64,000 nt of DNA from Zoroaster sp. YZ-2022 (Eukaryota > Echinodermata > Asteroidea > Forcipulatida > Zoroasteridae), in NCBI GenBank assembly GCA_029582265.1, contig CM055822.1, forward strand, positions 45,857,916 to 45,921,915, read 5' to 3'. The position numbers and the translations under genes were made by a program. Positions 33,548-44,869 of this stretch are shown here, one piece after another. The notes under the pieces were generated by a model. The model worked only from the letters and a program-made list of their open reading frames with translations. It was not told the DNA's origin and did no database searches. How positions within the stretch are numbered: position 1 is the stretch's first letter; each line of letters opens with the position of its first letter.

Positions 33548-34065
33548 TGCAAAAACTGTGAATTTACCTGTTGTGGTTGTTGAGATATGATTTTTTTAAA
33601 TATTAAAATTTGACTTCCGGTTTGGACAGGAAGTAAGGTAAAATTGGGGTCATCTTTGCGTAAACATGTTTCGATAATTAACAATCTATACAATGGCGCA
33701 AAAAATGTCAATTTACCTCTTGTGGTTGTTGAGATAGGATTTTTTTAAATATTAAAATTTGACTTCCGGTTTGGACAGGAAGTAAGGTCAAATTGGGGTC
33801 ATCTTTCTGTAAATATTTTTTGACAATTAACGATCTGTACAATGGTACAAAAATTGTGAATTTACCTCTTGTGGTTGTTGAGATATGATTTTTTTAAATA
33901 TTAAACTTTGACTTCCGGTTTGGACAGGAACTAAGGTCAAATTGGGGTCACCGTTTTATAAATATTTTTTGACAATTAACGATCTGTACAATAGTAAAAA
34001 AAAAATTAATTTACCTCTTGTGGTTGTTGAGATATGATTTTTTTAAATATTAAACTTTGATTTAT
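33548..34065. repeat. ~148-bp minisatellite array, unit 2 part
   Basis: Same repeat as 28230-29720, with TTCCGGTTTGGACAGGAA near 33614, 33763 and 33910. Confidence 0.88.
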
Positions 34066-34339
34066 CGTAATTCGATATCTGATGACATAATCATGACGTC
34101 ACAAATTTTGTTTCATCTACGTGTTAAGTTCTAAGTATATGCCAAGTTTCAAGTTCATGTGAAGTTTGCAAGTATGTGTTTTTTTGTAGACAATCGATGG
34201 GGAGAAGAAGAAGAAGAAGAAGGAGAAAAAAACTAGACTTAAGTGTTTGTCATATGACAAACACATAGGTGTTCGGATTTTGTCAGGGTAGTGATGATGA
34301 CGTCAGAATGTTTTTGTAAATATTTTTGACAATTAACAA

Positions 34340-35190
34340 TCTGTACAATGGTGCAAAAACTGTGAATTTACCTGTTGTGGTTGTTGAGATATGATTTTTT
34401 TTAATATTAAAATTTGACTTCCGGTTTGGACAGGAAGTAAGGTCAAATTGGGGTCATCTTTGCGTAAACATGTTTCGATAATTAACAATCTATACAATGG
34501 CGCAAAAAATGTCAATTTACCTCTTGTGGTTGTTGAGATAGGATTTTTTTAAATATTAAAATTTGACTTCCGGTTTGGACAGGAAGTAAGGTCAAATTGG
34601 GGTCATCTTTCTGTAAATATTTTTTGACAATTAACGATCTGTACAATGGTACAAAAATTGTGAATTTACCTCTTGTGGTTGTTGAGATATGATTTTAAAA
34701 TATTAAACTTTGACTTCCGGTTTGGACAGGAAGTAAGGTCAAGTGGGGTCACCTTTATGTAAATATGTTTCGACAATTAACAATCTATACAATGGTGCAA
34801 AAATGTCAATTTACCTCTTGTGGTGGTTGAGATATGATTTTTAAAATATTAAACTTTGACTTCCGGTTTGGACAGGAAGTAAGGTCAAATTAGGGTCACC
34901 TTTGTGTAAATATTTTGGACAATTAACAATCTGTACAATGGTGCAAAACTCTGAATTTACCTCTTGTGGTTGTTGAGATATGATAATTTTAAATATTAAA
35001 CTTTGACTTCCGGTTTGGACAGGAAGTAAAGGTCAAATTGGGTCATGTTTTTGTAAATATTTTTCGACAATTAACAATCTATACAATGGTGCAAAAATGT
35101 AAATTTACCTGTTGTGGTTGTTTTTATATGATTTTTTTAAATATTAAACTTTGACTTCCGGTTTGGACAGGAAGTAAGGTCAAATTGGGG
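34340..35190. repeat. ~148-bp minisatellite array, unit 3, six repeats
   Basis: TTCCGGTTTGGACAGGAA recurs near 34427, 34567, 34711, 34860, 35008 and 35155, oriented as in the other two arrays of this tandem. Confidence 0.88.
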
Positions 35191-35325
35191 TCACTCACAA
35201 CTCGTGTTTCATCTACTTGTTAAGTTCTAAGTATATGCCGAGTTTGAAGTTCATGTGAAGTTTGCAAGTATGTGTTTTTTTGTAGACAATCTATCCGGAG
35301 AAGAAGAAGAAGGAGAAGAAAAAAA

Positions 35326-35469
35326 CCGAACAAAAACAATAGGTGTTTCGGGTGCATACCCGAACACCTAAAAAAACGAACAAAAACAATAGGTGTTTCA
35401 GGTACATGCCGAACACCTAAAAATCCGAACAAAACAATAGGTGTTTCGGGTGCATACCCGAACACCTAA
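35326..35469 (-). repeat. Three tandem copies of the Helitron-like 5' terminal palindrome
   Basis: Units of about 45-51 bp, each CCGAACAAAAACAATAGGTG... ending CCCGAACACCT (plus strand), start at 35326, 35376 and 35425. Each can fold as a hairpin through AGGTGTTTCGGGT and ACCCGAACACCT. Confidence 0.8.
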
Positions 35470-35734
35470 AAAGTGATGTGTGTTCTGAGTATGCTTTTCT
35501 TTATTGGGAGGACATTGACATTACCGTCCCCCGTCATAAATATGGTTCCCCGTCCCCACCGGGATCGCCGCCCTGGGCTTTAATATCTTCGAAACTTTAA
35601 TTGATGCAACTCATGGCCACAGATGTTGCCAATCAAACTCATATGCCTATCCATTATTATTATAACATTCGTACCTGACGTCAATCCAATAATTTCGCAT
35701 TGAAGAAAAATACCCCTTAGGCAAAAAACAAAAG
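35470..35734. other. Short unassigned stretch
   Basis: Nothing recognisable lies between the Helitron-like 5' ends and the MITE fragment. Confidence 0.3.
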
Positions 35735-35889
35735 AAAACAAAAAAAAATCCGGTTTCTGGTCATTGGTTGGCTTCAAAATTGGTGCGGTGACGAGTTTTG
35801 TTGTTGTTGCCAATACATGTGTACGCGGTTATTGGTATGGTGGCTAAGAGAGGCCTCACAAATCAGGCAAACGTTCATACCCCTAATTA
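35735..35889. mobile_element. Partial MITE copy (family of 4047-4408)
   Basis: It contains TCCGGTTTCTGGTCATTGG, GGCTTCAAAATTGGTGCGG and GTGGCTAAGAGAGGCCTCAC, shared with the other copies. One end only; the other runs into Helitron-like sequence at 35889. Confidence 0.55.
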
Positions 35890-36195
35890 GGGTTTCGGCC
35901 TGGTCGCCGAAAGCCTATTGTTTTCGTTCGATTATTTTTAGGTGTTCGGGTATGTACCCGAAACACCTATTGTTTTTGTTCGGTTTTTTTTTTTTTTTTC
36001 TTCTCCTTCTTTTCCGGATAGATTGTCTACAAAAAATACATACTTGCAAACTTCACATGAACTTCAAACTTGGCATATACTTAGAACATAACACGTAGAT
36101 GAAACTAGAGTTGTAACGTCATGATTAGGTCATCAGATATCGATTTTCGATAGATCAAACTAATATCTAAAACGTTTCACTTACGTTTCACCTCT
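35889..36195 (+). mobile_element. Two tandem Helitron-like 5' ends and adjacent 5' block
   Basis: Two palindromes (GGTTTCGGCC...CGAAAGCC at 35891 and AGGTGTTCGGGTATGTACCC at 35940), each followed by a GTTCG-T run, precede the conserved GATTGTCTAC and CATCAGATATCG block. The copy diverges after TAAAACGTTTCACTTACGTT, the same point where the 59653 element changes. No 3' end found. Confidence 0.55.
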
Positions 36196-37337
36196 GTTGG
36201 TGAATTTAAATCAGCTCTGGTCGTGCTCATTATGTATGCATGTTTAAGGAATTGAGCATTTACGCTTCGGAAATGCAATTGACTCGGCTATCGTGACCCC
36301 TGAAAAATTTGTGTTTCTGATCAATTTGTTTCGCATAATGTATTATGTGATTGACTAAAATGCTTTTTAGTTTTTTTTTTATGTCAGCATAATCTATTTA
36401 TTCTGAAAAGGTCACTTTATTAATAGCTCTTTTCGAGGTCGTTGAATCGATTAACTGGCACATGTTTCAACAGTTGGGTGCATGCAGATCTGCGGAGAAA
36501 CCTTCCACAAAAGCGAGTTTTCACTATTTTCTGAATTTTTCCTATCACCAGTGGATGTTTCATCGTTGAAAACAGACATTATTATGCACACTTAATTGGA
36601 GGTAAGTCTGGGCAATGGTAAATTTACGAGAATCTTTGATTTAAAAATAAGCATTTTAACCGGCTTCAGACATGTCAGATGTGTTGTAACGCGTTGGTTG
36701 ATGCATACAGCATGCATAGGTTGATCAGTCAGTAATGTGTACGGTATGGGCGCCAGTGAATGGTACTAGTACTTTAAACGTTGGGACTAATTTAGCGGGT
36801 ACCCGGTTTTATGTAAACAAAGTATGCTTAAAATTATTACGTGGGTTTTCCTCCATGACTCTTTTGAAATACTTAGACTAGTGCCTAGTAGTGGTAAATA
36901 GTCTGTAAGTGTAACGTTAGGAGAGTGAAGCCTAGGCATGAGTACAATTAGTTAAATTTTAAACAAAAATTATGCTAACGTTAGATGTGTTATCAATAGG
37001 ATGTACTCAGTGTACTAATAATATCTAATGATGTTAGCTCTGTGAAATTAAATAATTGATTAATTTAAACAAACAAATAAATAGTCTGAACAGTGAACAA
37101 CAATGTTTAAGGGCTGAAAACATTAAAAACATTAGTACAGCTGAACATGTCTACCAATGTCATGCATGTATTAATACATGCAGGTACTTTGTAAATTATG
37201 TATGTCGCAATATTCTCAGACAAGTCAGAGTTTATTAGCAAAGGTACATTTTAAATAATTTTGGTTGACACTAATAATATTTACAACAACAATCATGACA
37301 TTTAGGGAAAACTTGTAGCTTTGCATGGTGAAGAAGA
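36196..37337. other. Unassigned sequence with one possible exon donor
   Basis: The only notable site is a strong splice donor (TTGGAG then GTAAGTCTG) at 36601-36602, used in the tentative transcript described below. Confidence 0.3.
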
Positions 37338-38930
37338 TAAGTAAGACTAATTGCAGTGACACCATGTGGAATACGCTAGTGAGTAGTAATTAGTTCTGAA
37401 AAGTATGCTCTGATTGTCCTCAGGATTTACTACTCAATAGAGAATTTCACATGGTGTCACCGTAATTAGTCTTGCTTAATCATGAAATTTAACAAGTATC
37501 ATTTATGATACTTTTCAGAATGTGTGATCACATGAAATCATGAAATGGTTTTGAATACAACAAAATAAAACATGCTTATTTTGAGTTTAATTTTCTTTTC
37601 ACAGCTGATCTTCCTAGATGGAACTCCCTCAATTCTGGTGTGGCGATGGTTTGATCACTGTATGGGAACATTGCAAACAGTAGGATTAGCTGCAAAGGTA
37701 AGAGTTATGTCATATTAGGAAACAGTCCGGCAATGGGTTAGAAATGAACAGACTTTACAGATACTTTTATTGTTTTAAGTAGCAAACTCTTCGTATGTGT
37801 AAAACCGTACCATGGAATTGCTGTAAAGGGAAGTTACAACAACGGTAAATCTAAAAACCTATAAATCAATCATCCTGAGAAATGATTTGGTTTTCATGTT
37901 AGAGAAAAGAGGAATCGTTGTCAAAAACGGAAAAAACATGTAACAGTTTTTGTTTATATTTTTTACAAGGATGTGTTAACTACCATATACCAATGTTGTA
38001 CATTCCCTTTATTTTTATATTGCATTTTTAGATACATGGACCCCAAAATGTAAGTAAATAAGGCCCTGAACTATTTGACCGATGAAAGATTTTCTAGAGA
38101 TTTGATGTAACAATGAAAAACCACAAATAATACACGAGGTAGTGCATCCCATGTGTATGTATACATATATACATGTACATATGTGTAAAACAATATTTTT
38201 TCTTATTTTTGACAGATCTTTATGCATGCCCTTATTCCTGGTATTGTGGTGGTGTGATGGCACTGCATGATGCTTAACAACTTTTGCAGAGGATCTTTCA
38301 TTCCGTGAACTTCACGTCCTGCCATGTTGAATTCAGTATGTACCAGCTTGCCACCTTATGGCACTTCCAGTAGACCAATTTCTACTTTATACATACATGT
38401 AAATGTAGCTTTGGGCCAATGTTGATTCGAGAGAAACTTCAGTAAATTCAGTAAATCAGGAGTACAATGTCTGTGTCAAAACAGCATGGAGTCAAGGAGT
38501 TGAACAATTGTAATATCTTGAGTGTAGGAAAAACTGAACAATATCCGTACTATTGCGCGGGATTTCTGTAAAAAGAGGATGTGAATGATAAATCTGATGT
38601 CGCGTACATCTGCAAACATTTGAACTAAACCTGTCCTAAATCAATGCACTATGACATTCAAGTTAATCGTCCTTTTGGAGCTAAACACTGTTCATCAGTA
38701 CATCATTGTTATCATTCAAAATATTCTTGAAAATATTTTTCTGTGTACTCACCTAGGCCCAATATCAGTGCTGCTTAGTTTATAGTTATACCCATGAACT
38801 TGTTTTGTGTGGGCTGGGTGAAACAACTTTGGTATCAAAAACGTAAGCACTTAATGTGATTAAACTTGCATAGCCAGGTTAACTTATGATGTATTATTTG
38901 AAAATAAAAGGTTTTTATGCACTGTTCAGT
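36450..38930 (+). ncRNA. Candidate spliced non-coding transcript
   Basis: Three signals fit one transcript: a donor GAG/GTAAGT at 36601; an internal exon at 37605-37697 (acceptor TTTTCTTTTCACAG, donor AAAG/GTAAGAG); and an acceptor TTATTTTTGACAG before 38216, followed by an AATAAA signal at 38903-38908. The 93-nt middle exon is open in one frame (LIFLDGTPSILVWRWF...) and joins to the third exon for 14 more codons, but upstream in-frame stops leave at most a 25-residue peptide starting MGTLQTVGLAAK. The start of exon 1 is not defined. It could also be chance splice-like sequence. Confidence 0.3.
37338..37482. repeat. Short Penelope-derived fold-back copy
   Basis: GGTGACACCATGTGGAAT at the left and ATTTCACATGGTGTCACC at the right are inverted copies of the Penelope 3' UTR also seen at 11735 and 55002. 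The centre is shorter than in the 55 kb copy. Confidence 0.65.
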
Positions 38931-39360
38931 ACCTGAAAGTTATGTTCGCATAAAGACTGCAGACTAGACTGAGGTAAACAAAGACAGATATGACATGTGA
39001 AGATTGTACCCATCTCTACCAAACATTTCAAAATTAATATGTGACAATGTTGCCAGAGAAATTCATAGGGCTGTGATTCCTTTTTAAAAATTACTATTTT
39101 TGTGATAGTAAAAACAAAAGAACTGAAAGTTAGGAAAAGAAAATTGAAATAAATGTAAGAAGATGTGAATCCAAAGTACTCCCATGACTTATTTATTGTA
39201 TGTGTAAAACTGTACCATGAAATTGCTGTAAAGGGAAGTTACAACAATGGTAAATCTAAAACCTATAAAACAATCATGGACCCCAAAGTGTAAGTAAATA
39301 GGCCCTGAACTACTTGACTAATGAAAGATTTTCTAGATATTTGATGTAACAATGAAGAAC
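37790..39360. repeat. Local duplication
   Basis: Sequence at 39195-39360 (GAAATTGCTGTAAAGGGAAG, then GGACCCCAAAGTGTAAGTAA) repeats parts of 37795-37870 and 38036-38115 with about 10 percent difference by eye. The 160 bases that separate the two parts in the first copy are missing in the second. Confidence 0.6.
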
Positions 39361-40600
39361 TGTTCATTAACGTGAATGTATTGTATGTAAAATACATGTA
39401 CTCAACGTGTGTGTTGTATATATGTACTGTGATTATTACTGTGCTCAATATTGTCACGATTTGTATGTATGTACGGTACATACATACACGCGCGCTATAA
39501 TGCGACTATGCACATACATGATGCAGACTAGTCGCGCACTGTGTAGATTCACGTAAGCACACGACCCGTATTTTAGGACTGAAAAAGTCGTTTATATTGA
39601 AAATTTCTGTCATTGCCCACAAATCAAACAAGCTAAAAGATATGAAATATGTAGTTTCTAAATGAATGCGTCTTCATTTTCCAATTAAAAAATTCCAATC
39701 TATAAAAAAGAAAAAAAATGAAGGTTTAGTATAATTTGTTATTATTTTTTGCTATAGCAGTACTGGCATTTCAGTCCAAGAGAAGGGGTGTACCTTTCCA
39801 ATCCATGTCAGTTAAACATTTATTTAAATCTAAGCCCTTACCCTTATTTTCAACATCTTGCAACTTCAGATATGCAGAATTGATGCTGGGTGTGATTTTT
39901 GACATAATGAAGCACCAGTCGTCAGTCAATGGAATTGGTAATTTGGGCCCCTTATACTTTTATTGCTTGTTTGCCCTCCCTTCCCTAGTTCTTGGATTCT
40001 ATAGTGCTGCAATGATAGACCAAAGAATTTTAGAAAACAAATGTGTTGGTTCATCACCAGTGGCAGTATGCCATCACCAAGAACTTGGGGGAGGGGCAGA
40101 CATTTTATTCAAAATTACCGATTCCAATGATAACCTCTGAATGTCACCCATTCTGAACTGTCACTAAATCGTACATACAGAGCGTACATTTATTATAAAT
40201 GCAGATTGATTCTGTTTTGTTGTCAACAAAGGATCATGGTTGGGTTCATTTACACTGAAGTCATTTCACTTGTTACATGCGTAAGACCATGTACACTAAT
40301 TTCTAGATTGGTTACAAGTAGGTTAAACAGGTCAACAAAGTGGTTTCAATCGATTGTGGGGGTGTGGGAGTGTGTAACCACAAAAGTCAAGTCATGAAAC
40401 CCAACAGACAGTTAAAATTTACAAGCACCCATACAACTCTTTGATTATTTCAATGTCTAACAATTTATGTACAAAATGGCATCTGATATTTAGGTTGTAA
40501 TTCTGTAATATCGATGCAGCTACAGACATTTTGCCAATCATGTGTACAACCTTGAAAATGTAAAAATCAATGTAGAATTTGTTTTCAAATGTTATAAATT
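39361..40600. other. Unassigned sequence with an orphan frame
   Basis: A 134-codon frame at 39736-40140 (two hydrophobic segments, near residues 1-14 and 72-92) has no recognised domain, and the AT-rich context gives no splice or promoter support. I do not call it a gene. Confidence 0.3.
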
Positions 40601-40729
40601 ATTTTTTAATTATTTGCAGTATAGGTGAAAACAAAGACAGTTTATAAGCATGTCACAATAAGGAGATGCTTGATTACCTTTATCCTCCCGAACACCTAGT
40701 GTTTGTTCAAACAAACACTTAAGCTCTAG
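40600..40729 (+). mobile_element. Helitron-like 3' end, family 1
   Basis: CCCGAACACCT, hairpin AGTGTTTGTTCAAACAAACACT, TAAGCT and CTAG (40726-40729) followed by T. The left limit is unclear because no array was found upstream. Confidence 0.5.
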
Positions 40730-40831
40730 TTCTTCTTGTTTCCGCCAAAACCCCATATTATGTTTAACACGTGAAAGTTGTCGATGGATGATGTCATACT
40801 TAGCATCGTCATAGTCACAAGTCACATCAAT

Positions 40832-41460
40832 ACAAAACATGCACCATATGAAAGCCTGTAATGTGAATTAGTGTCTAAAACAAAGTACGTCATCATAACG
40901 TCAGTAAATAGCATGTTATTCACATTTTAGTGTGACGCTGCGGGGGGTTAAGACGTCTCAACCCTTGTGACAACTCGACACGAACAACTAGGATCCACGA
41001 CAGCATTCGAGCCTTGTGACAACTCGACCTACGCAAAACTTGACCCAGGAGTTGTCATACTTCGCATTTTCACATAAATACAAATCATGCAGCATGAAAG
41101 CTTGTAATGTGACTCAGTTTGCAGAACCAATTACCTCATCATTACGTCAGTAAATATTATTTTATTAACATTTTTGTCTAATCTGTGGGACGTATAGATT
41201 GGCAAGAACGGACAAGTCGACCTAAACAAATATTGTGACCCTGCGGGGGGTTAAGACATCTCGACCCTTGTGAAAACTCGACCTAAACAAAACTCGACTC
41301 ACGAGTTGTCATATTAGTGCTTGGCATTTTCGCATAAATACAAAACATGCATCATATGAAAGCCTATATGTGACTTAGTTTCTAAAACCAATTACCTCAT
41401 CATTACGTTATAAATATTATTTCATTAACATTTTAGTCTAATCTGCAAATATTATGATGT
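40832..41460. repeat. ~250-bp direct repeat, three copies
   Basis: ACAAAACATGCACCATATGA, or close variants, at 40832, 41080 and 41340 lead into GAAAGC-TGTAATGTGA and ATTACGTCAGTAAATA. CTGCGGGGGGTTAAGAC occurs at 40938 and 41241. Non-coding. Confidence 0.7.
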
Positions 41461-42151
41461 AGTCAATATAAACTTCGAATTTTATTGCTCGTATTTACCA
41501 ACTATGGGTAGAATGTGGTAACATCCTTTCTCACCCTTTATCACGATAGCAATAAAAAAAATAGTGCACGTTCTGTTGTTATTCAACTCTAGCCGGTGGT
41601 GGTTTTGCAGAAAGGGAAATTTCCATAGGGACTGTACATGTACATGTTCGTATGATTACGTGACACGTAGTGTTTGTACATAGTGCAAGCTACAGGGTTT
41701 GTACACATAGATATAGGATACAAATATCGTGTGCCGTAGAGGCTTCGCCTGATGAAAATGGAACAGTCCAGATGTTACCGAAAAATTTGCCAAAATAAAG
41801 GTACCATATAATTGTTTTATATTAATGCGCGTAAATTATCTCGGGATAACGACATCCTACTTTCAGGATGTCGACATCCTACTTTCAGGATGTCGACATC
41901 CTGAGATAAATTATGTCATCATCATATACGTATTTGATGTTGTCATCCTGAGATAAAATATCTCATATAAGTCGGATGGCACTTCCTGAGCTCCGTAGTT
42001 GTGATAGGCAGGCCTGGGCCTATAATTTGGAAGCATTTTAGTATATGTGACTGGCTCTGGACCCAATTTTCAAAAGTGAGAGTTTGGTATAGTTTGATTC
42101 TCTAGATATTCCTCTTTCATTTCATACCAGATTTGTAGAAATCAGAAAAAA
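41461..42151. other. Unassigned sequence with a small palindromic tandem
   Basis: At 41848-41915 a 23-bp palindromic unit (CGACATCCTACTTTCAGGAT) occurs twice, with related half-units around it. No gene seen. Confidence 0.4.
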
Positions 42152-42735
42152 CTAGAGGTTAAGCTTTTGATGAAAACGCTGGCATGGGTTTCGGATGTAT
42201 TGATAATATTGGGCACTGATGTCCCAAGTTCTTTGTTTAGTGTTAAGAAAGTTATTACATATTGAAATAAGCTGAAAATGCGCATTAATTGTAGTTATTG
42301 TATACAAAAGTTGCATTGTGTGTTCCTTAAGCGTCCAAGTAGTACTAACTCGTCCAAACATAATTTTAGGCAAGACCCGGCGATCGACAGGACGGGTGGG
42401 TAGATGAGACTGTGAGTGGGAGTTTTTTGGGACAGTAGGTGGCAGGAGACTGATGAGGTGTTTGTTATTGTTCGAAATTGACATTATTGCTTGCAGTATT
42501 ATCTGTACAGAGTACTACAATAGTACAAAATTGCAACGAAGTGTTCGATGAAAACGAACACAGGGGTTGGGACATTGGGGCACTGAGTTCTTTGTTTAGT
42601 ATTTAGTACTATTTACGATATATTGAAATAAACTTAAAACGCATGAACTGTAATCATTGTACACACAAATTTCATTGTTTGTCCCCTAGACGTTTGAGAC
42701 AATTTGTATGTGAATAAATGCAAAGGATGTAATGA
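42152..42735 (-). mobile_element. Helitron-like 3' end, a third sequence variant
   Basis: The minus-strand end is AGCGTTTTCATCAAAAGCT (hairpin), TAACCT, then CTAG (42155-42152) followed by T. The next 180 bases (TTCTTTGTTTAGTGTTAAG, ATATTGAAATAA) recur as a diverged second copy at 42570-42700, preceded by the related hairpin GTGTTCGATGAAAACGAACAC. The 5' end was not found. Confidence 0.4.
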
Positions 42736-42739
42736 ATCA

Positions 42740-43279
42740 CGTTAATGCCCTTCCATTAAATGTGTGCAACGATTCTCAAACGATTCAAACATATGAAAAC
42801 AAAGAACATCGTATTGTAGAATCAACCCCTGGTATGAACAATAGAGGTCCCCAGTCGTCTGTGTGTGCCGCGCGTTGTGTTCATCTGTATTCTTCATTCT
42901 AATTGGTTTGTCTATGGTAAAGCGCATTGTATCTCTTGGAAAATGACACACATACCACTATACATGTACAAGTACAGTATAAGTAAGGTTTTCGTGAAGT
43001 TGTGGATCAGTGAACACGGCAGTCCGTTGTTGTTTATGCGCGTGCGCACCAAAAATGTGGGCCGCGCTAGCATCTCAAATTGACGCATGCGTTGTGGTTT
43101 CTGTCCGTTTTGGGGGGATTAAACGAAGTTCCCAAGACCTGTGTTTGATAGCGGTTCGTGTGTGTGGCAGCGGTTCGTGATTGTGCGTTCGTGTAGCGCC
43201 GTCGGATCGTGTATCAAAAACACAAACATAGTTTTGAACCAAGACTAGGTAGCACCATGTAAACAATCTGTTAGAAAAT
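42740..43279. other. Unassigned sequence
   Basis: No gene, RNA or repeat boundary recognised. Confidence 0.3.
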
Positions 43280-43287
43280 GTAATAGT

Positions 43288-43617
43288 CAGTGGTGTAAAT
43301 CCAGGTCGAAAAGTGGGCGGGGGGAGAGGAGGAAGTACTGGATCTGGGACGTCACTCAACGGGGATACCTCCCCCAAACACCGTAAATACATCACTTTAT
43401 GTACCATGCTCTTCTCGGCACGCCCAAGGGGCGCCGGGGAGGGGTTGAACCTCCTGAATCCCCCGTGACACTGACATACAACCAATCAAAAAACCAATGG
43501 CTATCATAAAGATATATTATTCGCTTATTATTATTTTTACTGCATGGCAACTGCGGGGGGGGGGGGGGGAACGTGGGAGGGGGTATATATCCCCCATCCC
43601 CCGTGATTTCTGCCGTG
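43288..43617. mobile_element. hAT-like miniature element with 8-bp target duplication
   Basis: Ends CAGTGGTGTAAATCCAGG and (inverted) CACGGCAGAAATCACGG, each followed by a G-rich tract. GTAATAGT is duplicated at 43280-43287 and 43618-43625. No transposase. Confidence 0.75.
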
Positions 43618-43765
43618 GTAATAGTTGTCGGTTCTGAGAAGAACTGGTAGTAAGGAACCACTAGTTCTTCTCAGAACCAACTATTACATCTCCTAAGAGA
43701 TAGTAAAATTGTATGATTTACTGGAAGGTTTGTGGTTGTGAAAGTGTCAAGAACATCTGAAAGTT

Positions 43766-44116
43766 CTCCGGTTTCTGGTCATAGGTTGGCTTCAACATCG
43801 GTGCGGTGACGCGTATTTTTTTCTTCTTTGTTTTTCTTTTGCCAGTCAGTGAAATACATGATACACGTATATGCGGTTATAGGAACCAGACCAAATTTCC
43901 CATACACAAAGTATGGTGGCTAAGAGAGGCCGCACAAATCGGGCAAACGTTTATACCCCTATGTGAAAAAGTCATTTAAAACACAGCACGGCAGAATTCC
44001 AATCGATCCAGCAATTTTGGCTGCAATTGGACATTGTTTCATAGAAAACAAATCAACAACTAAAAATGCCGACGCGCGAGTCTGAGAAACGTGCGGAGAC
44101 AATAAACTGGAGCCGT
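43766..44116. mobile_element. MITE copy C (family of 4047-4408)
   Basis: It starts TCTCCGGTTTCTGGTCATAG and contains the shared words CCATACACAAAGTATGGTGG, TAAACACAGCACGGCAGAA and GGCTGCAATTGGAC. The right end is degenerate (GGAGCCGTTTTTTGCC). 44117-44869 beyond it is unassigned, AT-rich DNA. Confidence 0.6.
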
Positions 44117-44869
44117 TTTTTGCCTTGTTAGTCTTTCAAGAATATTGATTACAATTTAATTAATTATTTTGTTTTCAAGATTAAAAACAATTTTACAACC
44201 ATCTGGAATAAGATGATGAAGCATGATTCAACTTTATTTTCTTGGGTACATTTTCTGAGCCCCATAAACGTTTACAGTCCACGCATTGAGATTAAACATT
44301 TCAGTGAAGAGAATCCTTCACTGAAACAAATTGCAACACCAGACTTCTAATTTGATTTGCAAGTTGATTAGGTGCCTTGGGTGCTTTAATTACACTACCT
44401 AAATTTTCACCGTACTGCGTCATTGACAAACTTCTACCAGTCACGGCTCAACCTCGTCTCCATGGAAAAGTGATTAACCCTGCGGGTAGAGGGTGACAGG
44501 TGACGCGTGTTCATCCAAACGTGGAATTTATAAGCAATCATCAGTACTTTTATCTTTCGGATAATCCTATTGGCAATAATTTATTTTTTCTTCAAAATGA
44601 AAGCACCTCAGATGAGATTATTTCTAGGGTACATCAATAACAATAATATTCAATTCTTTTATATGTGCATATCACCATGAGATCCCTATGCACGTTCAGA
44701 GGGAGGAGGAAAAACAACACAGAAAGGAAATACAATACATGTTCTTTCCCACTCTCTTGTGTCGAGTGAGTAGTGTGATTACTCGACTACTCGCGAGTAG
44801 TTATTGCTAATCGTACTCGTATTCGGCGAGTTTTATGATGACATAACATATGATTGATTCAAATGGATT

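Larger units (their letters stand above)
29887..34232 (-). mobile_element. Helitron-like element, family 1, tandem unit 2, split by a LINE
   Basis: The 3' end has CCGAACACCTAT, hairpin GTGTTTGTCATATGACAAACAC and CTAG (29890-29887). The unit runs to 30001, is interrupted by a LINE (30002-33544), and resumes in the ~148-bp array at 33545-34060, followed by the same 5' block as unit 1. As in unit 1, the 5' palindrome is absent and the sequence joins the CTAG of unit 3 at 34233. Confidence 0.6.
34233..35469 (-). mobile_element. Helitron-like element, family 1, tandem unit 3 with complete 5' end
   Basis: The 3' end is identical to unit 2 (CTAG 34233-34236 on the plus strand). Six ~148-bp repeats (34340-35190) follow. 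Unlike units 1 and 2, this copy keeps the 5' palindrome AGGTGTTCGGGTA, and it is present three times in tandem (35326-35469). Confidence 0.65.

Noticed and set aside
28056..35469. CRISPR-like array of repeats
   Set aside because: Units are ~148 bp with no unique spacers, in eukaryotic transposon context.
39736..40140. 134-codon frame with two hydrophobic stretches
   Set aside because: No recognised family; open frames of this size are expected by chance in this much sequence.
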